Shown one piece after another: positions 34,700-46,400 of a stretch of 64,000 bases of DNA; position 1 is the stretch's first letter; every line of letters begins with the position of its first letter. Both the position numbers and the translations under genes were made by a program. The notes under the pieces were generated by a model. It had not been told where the DNA came from. It did no database searches and saw only the letters and a list, made by a program, of their open reading frames with translations. This stretch comes from Xanthostigma xanthostigma (lineage: Eukaryota > Arthropoda > Insecta > Raphidioptera > Raphidiidae): assembly GCA_963575645.1 (NCBI GenBank), contig OY754470.1, positions 11,664,501 through 11,728,500 on the forward strand, in the 5' to 3' direction.

Positions 34700-35590
34700 T
34701 AAAATATATGAGTATTCAGATTGTTTTTTTTTTTCTCAGTCAGGTGTCTTCGTGAGCATTTTCATTCACGCAAGTAAAGCCGCGGAAAAAAGTCAAGAAA
34801 TAATGTTTTGTAACCGACGAACATTTTGCAACTATATATTATATAAACTTTTTGAAAGTTTATACCTAATATTAAACTTTATTTTTAAGCTGATTATTAA
34901 AAATTCACAAATTACATAGAGCATCAGTTTAAAACCTTTGCTGCGCTATAATGTTATTTACGACCTCGTTGTTATTCCACATTGTGTTAGCTATTAGTTA
35001 TTCATATTTGGTAAAATACAGTAATTAGTTTTGTTTAAATGACATTTTTATAATGAATAATTTGGGGGTCTAAACCTTTCACAGCAAGGTATCTATACAT
35101 ATGTCAGTATCCCACTGTTATAGGGCTTTAGAACTGCCATATTATTTATTATGTTGTTTATATGAAGTGTTTTACAATAGCTCTGTTATTTTAAGAGCGT
35201 GATAAAGGGATTAGAGAAAAAGTGGACAGATGTTGTTAACAAAACAATGTGCATTTAGAAACAGAATAACATTTGATGAACGTTTTTAGCTACTATTTGA
35301 TATTAATTCATCTCAAGTCGTGACTTATTGCCGTTACTTTCTAATTTCAACTATTTGTAAAATGATTCAAAATGTGCTAATACGATGCATTGTCAGAAAA
35401 TCCTTAAGACGGCAAGATTTGCTGTGACGGTCGTTGTTGATCACTAGTGCTGGTCTAATGTGAGCTAATCCGTTAAATAATATGGCTACCTTCACGAAGA
35501 GGCTTTTCTGCTCCGTGCTGTACTGGTCGTGTTGGTATAGTGTGCGCTGTCTTAATTGTTATACATTTTAAAATGAAATTATATCTTATG
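34700..35590. other. Intergenic DNA, nothing recognised
   Basis: No gene or shared repeat recognised. Confidence 0.4.
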
Positions 35591-35594
35591 TTTT

Positions 35595-36036
35595 GCTTTC
35601 GAGATCACTTTGTAGTACCGTCCTTGTGTGCTAGGTGTCTCCACAAACTTTAACTAATAATAAAATTGATATCTTTGATACACGTCTCGTTGTTTCATAA
35701 CGTTTGATGTGCGCATTGAAATCAGCTTTTGTATGCTATATGCATTATAGACTAGCTCTAAACATTCTACAAAGTGATATCGAGAGCGAAAGAAACTCGA
35801 TCCTAATTATATCGATTGTTGCGCTCGAAAAGATCACTCCCTACCCTAGTTCTTTCAGTCGATTGACAAGGGAAAGAAATTAGGGAAGTCCCACCCGCGA
35901 TCTCTTCAGTGATTTTTCGTTTTGAAATTTCTGAAACAGCGAGACGTAAGTGTCTGAGATATCAATTTTATTATTACTTAAAGTTTGTGGAGACACCTAG
36001 CACGCAAGGATGGTACTACAAAGTGATCTCTTCGAG
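35595..36036. repeat. Foldback repeat, ~105-bp arms, 233-bp loop
   Basis: 35595-35697 (GAGATCACTTTGTAGTACC ... CACGTCTCGTTGTTTCA) and 35931-36036 (TGAAACAGCGAGACG ... GGTACTACAAAGTGATCTC) are inverted copies. The loop contains a second, shorter version of the motif (TACAAAGTGATATCGAG at about 35770). The plus-strand frame across the right arm is not a gene. Confidence 0.8.
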
Positions 36037-36089
36037 CGAAACACTCGATATAATTATGATAGATTTTCGCTCACTAGGTCGATCAATAA

Positions 36090-36593
36090 AACAGCGTTTT
36101 AATTTATTTACTTCCGCTTCTGTAGATAAAGATCTGAAACTTCAGAAGAGTCTTTCAGATTAAATGAGGCTCTTAAGTATAAATAATTTAAGACGTTGCG
36201 TTTTATTTAATCATAAAATGTAACAGACTAGTTATGACAGTAATATTATGCTTGGATACAGAAGCCGTATGAATTTTCTATCTGGGTAATATAGATACCT
36301 ACCTAAAAAAGTCTAGAGAAATGTTATTGTTGTCTATACTTGCTGGTAACGATATGCTATAAATCAGAATCATGTCGGGCGGTTAAATTCAAAGCATTGT
36401 TTCTTATAAGTTTATAAGCATAAACGTAAAATCCATTGAACACACGTAAAATGAGCACAAGTCACAATCGGATACCACAGAGCTGTCCTTTTACTTAAGC
36501 TAAGCTAACACACAACAATTTACTCAACCGAAAGATATTGGTTATAAAAATTTTGCTTAAAATTCGGTGCAGTTTCACTTTGTAATTTAGGTA
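36090..36593. other. Intergenic DNA, nothing recognised
   Basis: No gene or repeat recognised. Confidence 0.4.
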
Positions 36594-37620
36594 TAGTGCA
36601 GGCAAATTAGCATATTTAGAAGCCAAGACCAACATTAATTGTAGACAGAACTTTTATCATTGTAAACGGTAAAGGGGCTTATAATGAACGTAAAAAATAA
36701 AAATGCCCGGTCAGGGGCAGTAAAGGGTTAATTCGAGGGGGTCAAAAAGGGGGGCAAAATATCTTATAGCGTTTTCCAGCGAAACTTAATGTTCTATCAA
36801 AAAATGTTCTACAGGACAGTTGTAGAACATAAAAAGATCTACAACTTTCATAGAGGTCAGTTTTTACTGTGATCTCAAAATGTCCGTGAAAAATGCAAAA
36901 TGTGCGAAGAAAACGATTCTTTTGTTTTTTATTTTTCATTTTCGCATAAATAACTCAATTTTGATAAAATTTTGTGAAAGCGTGCCTCTTTATGTCTTAA
37001 ATAAGCACAAATATTTTTACATAAAAAAATCGAGAAGTTTTTGTGATATTCAGTTCTTTCAGTCAAAAACCATTTTTTTTCAAATGATAATAAGCACAGG
37101 AAGAACTCTGTACGATGAATTTTCACCGTAGAATTTTCATTTGAAAAAAAATGGTTTTTGACTGAAAGAACTGAATATTACAAAAACTTTTCGTTTTTTT
37201 TATGTAAAAATATTTGTGCTTATTTAAGACATAAAGAGGCATGCTTTCACAAAATTTTATCAATATTGAGTTATTTATGCGAAAATGAAAAATAAAAAAC
37301 AAAAGAATCGTTTTCTTCGCACATTTTGCATTTTTCATGGACATTTTGAGATCACAGTAAAAAGTGACCTCTATGAAAGTTGTAGATCTTTTTATGTTCT
37401 ACAACTGTCCTGTAGAACATTTTTTAATAGAACATTAAGTTTCGCTGGAAAACGCTATAAGATACTTTACCCCACTTTTTGACCCCCCCGAATTAACCCT
37501 TTACTGCCCCTGGCCGGGCATTTTTATTTTTTACGTTCATTATAAGCCCCTTTACCGTTTACAATGATTAAAGTTCTGTCTACAATTAATACACATTCTA
37601 AATCTAATTTGCCTGCACTA
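36594..37620. repeat. 1.03-kb near-perfect inverted repeat (giant foldback)
   Basis: Left arm 36594-37087 and right arm 37137-37620 are reverse complements at almost every position, with a 49-bp loop. Outer ends read TAGTGCAGGCAAATTAG and CTAATTTGCCTGCACTA. Inner ends are CAAATGA / TCATTTG. Arms differ by a few substitutions and short indels, for example 10 bp in total length. Because both arms carry the same sequence, each open frame appears twice in mirror positions (36880-37131 and 37123-37344; 36742-36939 and 37285-37482), so these are not genes. There is no transposase. Confidence 0.92.
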
Positions 37621-37674
37621 GTATGCTGAATAACAAATATACCTAGTACTGTAGATCAATAATTTTTATTACAT

Positions 37675-38744
37675 CGGGTGTTTTTTTTTAGAGTGATAGA
37701 ACTTTCAATCGGGATAACTGTGATTTGACAAAAGGTAGAAGCCATGTAGTTTTGACATTTCTGTTCAGTACGTAATGAAAAATTATCATGGAAAGATTCA
37801 CGCCGTAACAACGTTTAGAAATTGTTGAAATTTATTTTAAAAATCAGGGTTCTATTCGCCAAACTTACAGAGCACTTCGTGAAATTTATGGCTTACATAA
37901 ATATTCCATCAGAGCAGCTTATTCGTCGAACTACCGGTAGATTTCAGGTAAGATTTTCTCTACTCGATGCAAAAACAACAACAAGACAAATTAGAACTGT
38001 ACGTACAGAAGAAAATATCGGCGTTGAAAGTGCTATGTTAATGAAGATCCAAATTTGTCTATTCGTCGACGTTCACAACAAGTTGGATTTTGTGCATTCA
38101 CCACATGGAAAATTTTGCGTAAGGATCTTGGTCTACAGCCATACAAATTCCAACTGGTTCAAAAACTAAAGCCACTTGACCATAATAAGCGTCGTTTGCT
38201 TTCTGATTGGGCCCTAGAACAGCTTCAAGTTGATCCACTTTTTTCTCGAAATATTGTGTTTAGTGATCAAGCTCATTTTTGGTTGAATGGCTACGTAAAC
38301 AAACAAAATTTCCGTATATGGAACGAAAATAATCCTGAAGAAACTCTGCAGGTTCCATTGCATCCTGAAAAATGCCCCGTATGGTGTGATTTACACGCTG
38401 GAGGCATCATCGGTTCCTCTTTCTTTAAAAACGATGATGGAGGTAATATTTCACTGGATCATTTTCTTTGAGGTTATGTGAAGTTATTGGTTTATGCTGA
38501 TAAACCAGAAATAATAGACGCTTTGGAAGCCAAGATAATTCGTGTTACTTGAAAAAGTGGTCTAAAATTGGACTGATCGAATGCGGTTCCTCAGAGCTAG
38601 TCGTGGTGGACACATGCCGGAAATTATTTTTAAAACTTAAATGTCATAAAATTATCTTTGAAATAAAAGAAAAATTGACTTCAATCTTAATTTAATTAAA
38701 TGTTTATTTCAATTTAAAGTTCTATCACTCTAAAAAAACACCCG
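37675..38744 (+). pseudogene. Defective mariner/IS630-type transposon with both TIRs
   Basis: The left TIR starts CGGGTGTTTTTTTTTAGAG at 37675 and the right ends CTCTAAAAAAACACCCG at 38744. Both carry GTGATAGAACTTT, about 29 paired bases. Inside, from ATG at 37788, a frame gives MERFTP, a stop, then QRLEIVEIYFKNQGSIRQTY, the helix-turn-helix DNA-binding region of this transposase group. A frameshift near 38040 leads into 38055-38471, with IRRRSQQVGF, LLSDWALEQL, VFSDQAHFWLNGYV (first catalytic Asp) and WCDLHAGGIIGSSFF. The frame then stops, and GYVKLLVYADKPEIIDALEA (about 38472-38530) follows. The part holding the second and third catalytic acids is deleted, so the element cannot encode an active enzyme. 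TA target duplication is not clear. Confidence 0.85.
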
Positions 38745-38827
38745 TTATCTAATCGTATTTACATATTTTTATACACCGTCAAATCTATTAAGAATGTTGT
38801 CGAAGGATACGGTAGATTATACCTATA

Positions 38828-39596
38828 CAGGGTGTCCCATTAAGAATGGGACATAGAACAACCGCAGATTCTCCAATTCAAAATAAAACGATTAAGCGAA
38901 ATATGCTTAGATAAAATGTTACTCGTTTCCGAAATACGGGGTATGTTGAAGTTGAAAACTGAAAAATTATTAATGTCCATAATTTTTTTAATACACCGTA
39001 GGTATAATTTTACTCAAATCGGCACACTTGTTAAATATCATAAAATGCACCTAACAATAAAAAAATAGTTCAGTACGCTCTACCAGTGGCGTACGGCAGG
39101 AGTAAGTAATGCTTGTACCCCTTCTAAATGTTACGCCGCTGTCTAAATGTTAATTTTGATTATAATTTTAATTTTTTTGATATTTTCTAAGTCAATAATG
39201 TACACTTGTTAGTTTGTTGTAAAGTCATTGGTTTTCGAGATATTCGCAGTTAAAGATAGATAGACATGTACTTTTTATTTGTATTATTATTAATAATATT
39301 AATTTTTACAATTTTGTCTTAAAAAAACTGCGAATATCTCGAAAACCAATGACTTTACAACAAACTAACAAGTGTACATTATTGACTTAGAAAATATCAA
39401 AAAAATTAAAATTATAGTCAAAATTAAAATTTAGACAGCGGCGTAACATTTAGAAGGGGTACAAGCATTACTTACTCCTGCCGTACGCCACTGGTAGAGC
39501 GAGTAACATTTTATCTAAGCATATTTCGCTTAATCGTTTTCTTTTGAATTGGAGAATCTGCGGTTGTTCTATGTTCCATTCTTAATGGGACACCTG
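38828..39596. mobile_element. Foldback element with CAGGGTGTCCCATTAAG ends, TA duplication
   Basis: Starts CAGGGTGTCCCATTAAGAAT (38828) and ends ATTCTTAATGGGACACCTG (39596), flanked by TA on both sides. Arms pair in two blocks: 38828-38930 with 39499-39596, and about 39067-39260 with 39325-39500 (GTACGGCAGGAGTAAGTAAT and mirror). A segment of about 136 bp (38931-39066) exists only in the left arm. No ORF. The TA duplication and end motif suggest a Tc1/mariner-mobilised foldback. Confidence 0.85.
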
Positions 39597-39599
39597 TAT

Positions 39600-40015
39600 A
39601 TATAGAAAATTTTGCAGTACCTCGAGCTAAGAAATTTCATTGAAAACAATTACTTGTATTACGCGTACACACACGCAGGTCAAAAGATTAGTTCTATAAA
39701 TCTGATCACTGAGAATACTTGTTCAATTTAAGTGTTCCGTGTCAGCGTGGCTTTAGAATGTAGTGCATATTATGGTATATGTATAAATGTGTACAAACAA
39801 TACTCATACGGCGGCTGAATTCAAAGTGACGACTGTCATAACCATAAACTATATAGTGGAGACATTTGGTGACAAAACACATTTGCTAAATATGTCTTCT
39901 TCTTTTCTTTAAGCAACCCTCTTGACAGCGTAGGGTATAAACAAACTTTAACATCCCAGCATAGACAAAGAATGTGTGTAGAAATCCAATCAAGCATAAC
40001 TTCAGTCAGAGTAAT
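39600..40015. other. Intergenic DNA, nothing recognised
   Basis: No gene or repeat recognised. Confidence 0.4.
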
Positions 40016-40797
40016 CCATACTAATATAAATGAGAAAGAAACTCTGTCTGTGTGTCTGACGTTAGGCTTTCACGGCCAAACCGCTGGACCAATTGTAGTG
40101 AGTTTTAGTATGGAGATAGTTTAAAGCCCGGGGAAGGACATAGGCTACTTTTTTTCTCAAAATTCAACCCCTATGGAGATGAATTGGAGGGTAATATTGT
40201 ATGAAGTTAAGCTTTCACAATTCACGGCCATATCGCTGTGTCGATTGTGATGCAATTTAATAAGGAGATATTTTAAACTCTAGGGAAGGACATTAAGTAC
40301 TTTTTTTAAATTAACCCCTAAATGCCTTATCATAAATTAAGGTTAAAAGTGGATGTTCCGGTACTTTGTAATGTGAAAACTTGATGAGCGTAAATTATGG
40401 AATTGTACACGTTTACAAGTTTCTCATCTGGGTCGAAATTGTTAGGACTATTTTAATAGTGGCAAAAAAGAAAACAGTTTTTTAATACCACGAATACCAA
40501 TTATTCTAACGAATTGGCATTTTCAAATTAAAGATTACAATTTCCATTAAAATCTGCTTTCGTAATAACTATAAATAAAGCCCAGGAACATATAGCATAC
40601 AATTAGAAAAACCATGTTTTTCTCACGTGTATCGAATCAACATAATCTTTATGTTTTCGCTAAAGATGGTAAAACAAAAAGACATTGTTTTCAGAGCCGT
40701 CTTAAATTAGAGTCTTGCATGAAATTATGTTTTGAATCAATTATATCAATAAATTGTACACACTGATTCCACACAAACGAAATCGTGAGTAAAAACT
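40016..40797 (+). mobile_element. Helitron-like element
   Basis: Begins TCCATACTAATATAAATGAG and has two drifted copies of GCTTTCACGGCCAAACCGCT ... GGGGAAGGACATAGGCTAC (40068 and 40209). It ends CACTGATTCCACACAAACGA then GTAAAAACTAGTG. The 5' TC and 3' CTAG|T are the Helitron rules. The 3' hairpin is worn. No replicase ORF. Confidence 0.6.
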
Positions 40798-40799
40798 AG

Positions 40800-42600
40800 T
40801 GTTTTAAATTCTTTTAATAAATCAATTAATGCTATTGAAAGTAATAATTGTAGCAATTAAAGTAAATTCAATATCATTCTTACAAGTCTTGTTAATAAAG
40901 CTGCGCCTTAAACGTATTTTTGATAGATACGGCAAGCGCGAGATAATTCGATCTTTCGAAAAAAAATATCGAAAGTTACCTGATCATGATACTTAGGACC
41001 AAAATTATTGCGTCGAAAGCTCTCTAGATGGTGTCCTCAAAGTGAAAAAAATTTTAAAAAATATGTTCTTTAACTCTTACTCTAATTAAAACATATTTTG
41101 AGGGAATGTTTTCCTCTTACGAACTCCATTTCCTAGGGGTTTGCCGCAGTAATTTTGGTCTAGAGTATAGCGTGATCTGATACACAATTGACAATTACAT
41201 TTGCTCAGTTTGAACTGCAGACCTAAAATAGCTGGTTTTAACTGAATTTTTAAATTGGCATTTTAATTATTTGGCTTTATTTCAGTTCTTGTGTGTGTTT
41301 TTTTTGTCTGTTTGTCTATTTGTCTGTTTGTATAATGGCATCGCTCAAAAATGGCCATTTCGATTCTGTTGGAATTTAGTGTCCAAACTTGAAGTATTAA
41401 CGTATTAGCTGAGTGCATGCCTTCCGCAATTTTTCATGCTCTTAGGTATAACATTGTATCAAATGGGCATTTTTCAAATAATTGTAATAATAATAAATGA
41501 AACCATTAATTATCCGAATTTGTATACCTAGTTAAGGAGATATAGTGTTTATCTTGTTGCACTGAAGAAAACAATATAGGTATAGTGAGTATAATCATTA
41601 CCTATTATTGCGCCGCAATAGAGCAGGATTGAACTACGTTGTTATTGTTTGAGACCTCGAGCCTTCTTAATAAACGATATGGCAGGAAGCGCGACGAAAA
41701 GGATCTAACGGTCACATGAATTAATCATACTCTATGTAACAGTTGCATGATTTATTTTTCATTTAGTTCATAGTTCACACTGCGATCGATTCAGTTATCC
41801 ACTCTATACTCTGCACCTGTCCAATTGGAAAAACTAGTAGCTTAATAATACTTATATATAGTGTGTGATTCGTACCAACTTTATGAATGCAAATATCCAA
41901 TGCATACAGTTATAATTTTACAGGTTGATTGGCCGCAGATTATGCAAGGAATCAATAAGTTCAATTAAACGACAGAACCAGTCCAATATTTGATATTTAT
42001 TGTAAAATTGTGTAAAGCAAATTTTGATCTATATTGGTATACTATTCCCCACGTCTGTTGGAATGACTTTTAGCGTTTTAGCGCCAGATACAAATGCTCC
42101 ACTTCTTCTTTTCACTTTTCTACACGTATATGTCCTGACATAAGACATATTCAGTCCTTACTGACACAATACACAGAATACATTGTCGTTGGCCTCTATA
42201 TTAGCCATTATTTTCTGTGTTGTGTGGCGAAATAAATAAACTGACATATAATTTTGTTTACACAAATTGTATATATTTTATTTATACACAAAAAAAAATT
42301 GTTCTTTTGTTGACTTAATACTAAGAATTTTTTTCAGTAAATTTATCTTAAAAAATCTTTGTTTATGATTTTATAATAAAATAAGAAAATTAAAACTGTA
42401 ATAAATATTCAACATTAAAAAGTAGTAACGAAATCTTTGTCTGTTTCAGATTCTTGACAAGTAAAAATATTTCCCGAAATTTTTCTTTAGTCTGTTTATA
42501 TCACTATTATTGAAGAATGATGTGAATTGTATTAGCGATAATTGGAGATCAGTCAATAGAAGTTTTTTATTATATTTCAGTTCGTATTTTTTTATTATAT
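40800..42600. other. Long intergenic stretch, nothing recognised
   Basis: About 1.8 kb with no gene. TTTGTCTGTTTGTCTATTTG-type repeats at 41305-41330. Confidence 0.4.
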
Positions 42601-42611
42601 GCGTAGTTGAA

Positions 42612-42656
42612 ATACAGAGCAAAACGTTTTGCTTGTTATAGCATCATCAGTTGAAA
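42612..42656 (-). ncRNA. Hammerhead-ribozyme-like core (g)
   Basis: Minus strand: stem I CAA, CTGATGAT (canonical box), stem II GCT-ATAACA-AGC, AAAACGTT, stem I partner TTG. The only core deviation is AAAA in place of GAAA. There is no obvious surrounding palindrome. Confidence 0.4.
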
Positions 42657-42679
42657 ATGTTAAAAAAAATTAGGTTAAA

Positions 42680-43275
42680 AACTCCATGAAGTATAGATCA
42701 TTAATACTGCCATAATAAAATATTAAATTATTATTTTTATTATTATTATTCATTCATTGGAGTATAATGTGCCAACTGCGGCAATACAAAATGCTATAGA
42801 ATTTCTTATAAAACTATAAATAATTTAGGTGAACTAAAATAAATACTTTTACAAAAGAATAATCAGCCACCGTTCAACAGGAGTCCCCTGAATGATATAT
42901 TAAAAAAATATCGATAAATTATGATTATATAAGTATTTATTCGTTGGCTAAATGCTATAAATATGCCCAATGCCCATACGCATATGGAAAGGTAACATAA
43001 AATATGTGTTATTGCTTTTTTCTTTCAACTGGTTCACAGATTTACATCTGTTTTCTCTTTTCATGTCGGTGAAATATAGAGACATTCTGATAATAAATGT
43101 GACAGTCGTGTGAAGACAAAGCTGAAAAATTTATTAATATAGTAAAATACACGACCTACTGCAAACAAAACCTCTGGCTTCATATTCACCGTATAAATAC
43201 GTTCATATATAAACCCTGTAGACCAGGTGTGAGGAAACTTTTCTTAGAGTACTTGCCCGGAGCTCAGTAACGACA
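42680..43275. other. Intergenic DNA, nothing recognised
   Basis: AT-rich. A (TTA)n run of about 20 bp lies at 42732-42752. Confidence 0.4.
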
Positions 43276-43699
43276 ACTGCACTCGAGGCTGGTTTTGCCT
43301 CTAGATACCTTGCTAGATTTGACTGCTAGTTTTCAAGCGCTGGTTTTCGTGATGGATTTTATGTGTTCGCTTCACACAATGCATGTATGTAGATGAGTTT
43401 GGTGCGCGCGCAGTTACTGTTACAATGTTAAAAAGTGGACGTTTATTGTCACTAAACAGTCGCCGCGTTTGCTTATGACGTTTGTCCATGTCGCACACGT
43501 GACAAGATAGCGTTTCCTGATTGGTTCTTGCTCAAAACAAGCAGATGAACAAGCAAGAAACATAACCCCGGTTCTTACTTTGAAATCCATCTTGTGATCT
43601 AGCACGTGAGCCCGCAGTGACGTCTTTTCCATTCTCGCAGCCAACACAAGTCCCAGCAGTGATTCTAGCGGCAAAACCAGCCTCGTGTGCAGCGGCCTT
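43276..43699. mobile_element. Family G MITE, copy 1 (CGAGGCTGGTTTTGCC ends)
   Basis: The left TIR CTGCACTCGAGGCTGGTTTT and right TIR AAAACCAGCCTCGTGTGCAG are inverted. The interior (CACGTGACAAGAT, TGATTGGTTCTTGCTC, AAATCCATCTTGTGA) matches copy 2 at 62213-62668. The interior is less AT-rich than the genome, which explains the overlapping open frames on the minus strand (43313-43882). These are not genes. Confidence 0.8.
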
Positions 43700-44682
43700 A
43701 ACTCCCTGTATACTGATAGGCCGAACGAATTTGTTTTTAAAATCCGTTTGTTGCACGTAGTTTTCAACTTTCCCTCGCAACAAATAAGAAAATATTAGTT
43801 TTGTGGAAAAAGTGAAAAAGACATAGAAAGTAGGAAATTTTACGTTCTGTGAACGCCATATCGAATTTTGATATAGCACCAATAGAAGTCCAGATATTAG
43901 AAAAATAATTCGTTCCCAAGTTAACTCGTCAAAACACTCAAGAATGACCCATCTCCTATCAAACCCTAAACGTAGTGTATTCGTGTGACCTCCGACCTCA
44001 AAATACTGGGAAATATACCTACTATAGATGTTAGTGTTGGGCGATTATGAATGATATAATCGAAATATTTCGATTATGGCCGAATAATCGATCATTCGAT
44101 TATGGCAACCGAGATATCATTCGCTTGAATCGATTATGAAATATGAAATGGATATTAATCCCGACACACTACTATTGCTATGTCGACTGTCGATATTAAT
44201 GTGATATATCGATATATCATTCGGTTTCTGCATCTACATGCACTGAGATGGGAAGTCTTTGCCAGCACTGGAGAGTGGGGGTGTTTAGATTATACATACT
44301 TTGTTGTACTTAGTGTTAACAACTTAACTTATAGTTGAATAATGAAGTGACGCGGTGCTTGTATTAATTTAAATGATATTCATAATCATGACATAAGAAA
44401 CAATCAAGCAGATTGAAAATGTCTCAGAAAAATCCATCTTACTTTGGCAGTGTTTTATTTAATAAACTACCAAATAGCTTAACTGAAATTCAGTTTGGTA
44501 AAGAATTTAAGTTCAAACTGAAATCAAATTCCTAAAAAAATGTTTTTATGACATTAAGGATTTTTAAATTTCAATTTTAATGTTTAACTCATTATGTAAA
44601 TTGACGATGTATCCATCTAGGGCATAACAAATATATTTCTATTTCTATTCCATCATACCAGTGATTATTAATATTGTGATGA

Positions 44683-45000
44683 GTATTTGGAAAGAATTCC
44701 GTGGCATAAGGATCGAAAATGAAGCAATACTGAGACTTTTTTAAACTTGCATTTAATACTAACGTTTCGATACGTTTTGTATCATCTTCAGAGTGTTCAA
44801 ATGCTGTCACATGTTATCAGTATATTGTTGTTGATGGATTGAGAACATGGTGTCACTCAACTTGTTAAATGCAAGTTTAAAAAAGTCTCAGTATTGCTTC
44901 ATTTTCGATCCTTATGCCACGGAATTCTTTCCAAATACTCATCATTAACTTCAATGGATCACAGTTACTCTATTTATTGAATAGAGTCAATCTTCATATT
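44683..45000. repeat. Hairpin MITE, copy 2, inside the hAT-like element
   Basis: Arms TTGGAAAGAATTCCGTGGCA / TGCCACGGAATTCTTTCCAA and GAAGCAATACTGAGAC / GTCTCAGTATTGCTTC surround AACTTGCATTTAA and its mirror, with a unique loop (44800-44860). It is less decayed than copy 1 at 34.45 kb. Confidence 0.85.
44755..44800 (-). ncRNA. Hammerhead-ribozyme-like core (e), best conserved
   Basis: Minus strand: stem I ACT, CTGAAGAT (matches the CUGANGA box), stem II GATAC-AAAAC-GTATC, GAAACGTT, stem I partner AGT, then ATTAAAT. Both catalytic boxes are intact. Stem III would be only AC/GU, which can form between two RNAs because ACGT is self-complementary, as described for small Penelope-associated hammerheads. 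Confidence 0.55.
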
Positions 45001-45234
45001 AATATTGTGTTAAGTAAAATTAACAAATCGAAATTGCAAAGTTAGAACATAAGTCATAATCGATATTTTGAATGATCATTCACTTATACTGTAAAAGTAA
45101 ATAAAACGAAATTAATAATTGTTTGCGCATCATTCATAATCGATAATTCGAATGATCATTCGATTATAAAAACAGATTATTTCGATTCATTCGATTATTG
45201 AAATATATCGATTATGCCCAACACTACTTGATGT

Positions 45235-46006
45235 CGTCGGATGAGGGAACCTAAGGGCACATCATCCTAAACTATTTAGTATAATTTTTGGAAATGTATA
45301 AATTCTTTTTCAGCTGCGGCAATACAATGTCGGTGTCGAGAAACGGGATTGAATCGATAAGTAAAAAAACATTCCATATATCTCTTGAAACCGTTATGTT
45401 GGTATCGACGTCGACATGACCGAATGAAAAGACGATCGTACACTATAATTTAGTGTAAAATCCGTCAATATTGATCCAGTTGGAAAAAGTTATACATGCC
45501 TCATTTCATATTCACCATAAATATATGCCCTGCGTTGGTAGACAGGTTTACTACCCTTGTTATTTAGTTTATGCTTCCACTCCGTTGTAATTTTAAAAGC
45601 TGGCTCTACCCCATAATAACAAATACACGCCATCTATCCATTTCACGGCCTTACAATAATAAATATGTTATATAATATGTTAGCCCGACCATAACCTGAC
45701 AAAAGTATGTGCAACGTAATATCTACGTAGGTAGCATTAATGCCAACTTGAAGAAAAGGAAGTTCAACGCGGTTAATCCCCCTTCTTTAACTCGTCAAGA
45801 AGCGCTTTTGTATGTTTCGTAATTTACATTTATAAAAATTCGCTAGCTGTCAAATGAAAAGATATACCTATATTTATAGTTGATTATTCATTATTTACAT
45901 CATTTTTGTGTTGATTTCCTTGACGAGGGCAAATCTATATTCATTTTCATATTTAGAGATTACAAAAAAATTATAAATAAGGTAAATAAATACCTATAAT
46001 GGACTT
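45235..46006. other. Intergenic DNA, nothing recognised
   Basis: No gene or shared repeat recognised. Confidence 0.4.
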
Positions 46007-46400
46007 ATGCTGGGTTGCAGAAAGGATTGTCAAAAAATTTGACTCAACAATGACCGTAGATTGTTTCCATACATCAGGAGCAGTCTATTGTATACAAACT
46101 TCCTGTAATCTAGATTCTAGAACATTAGATTGTATCAATATAAAAACTGATGATTGTTCTACATAGAAAAGATTGCTTTTCAAGCTAAATTTTGATCAAA
46201 ATGCGTAGAATAAAATTGTTTCGAAGTACAAACTGCACAAAATACGATGCTAAATACATATTGTATACACAGTTTAAGAGAAATGTTGTTTCAATCGATT
46301 AAAATTCTACCATGCTTTTCTTATGTAGAAATATGTGTGGTCACAATCTAAGGTCGTTGTTAAATCAGATTTTTTCACAATCATTTCTGCAATCCAGCAT
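46007..46400. mobile_element. TIR element, ~394 bp (ATGCTGGGTTGCAGAAA ends)
   Basis: Left end ATGCTGGGTTGCAGAAAGGA and right end TCATTTCTGCAATCCAGCAT are inverted. Pairing continues through GATTGTCAAAAAATTTGA and ACCGTAGATTG against CAATCTAAGGTCG. Superfamily not certain. Target duplication not evident. Confidence 0.7.

Larger units (their letters stand above)
44032..45226. mobile_element. hAT-like element, 1.2 kb, with nested hairpin MITE
   Basis: Ends read TAGTGTTGGGCGATTATGAA and CGATTATGCCCAACACTA, each followed inward by many CGATTAT / ATAATCG words. Flanking octamers ATAGATGT (44024-44031) and CTTGATGT (45227-45234) match at 6 of 8, consistent with a worn hAT target duplication. The hairpin MITE at 44683-45000 sits inside. 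No transposase frame is legible. Confidence 0.7.

Noticed and set aside
36742-37482. Several 65-83 codon frames on both strands
   Set aside because: They are the same sequence seen twice in the two arms of the 1-kb inverted repeat, with no domain.
43313-43882. Overlapping minus-strand frames of 61-116 codons
   Set aside because: They lie over and beside a family G MITE; the second MITE copy at 62.2 kb does not preserve the frames.
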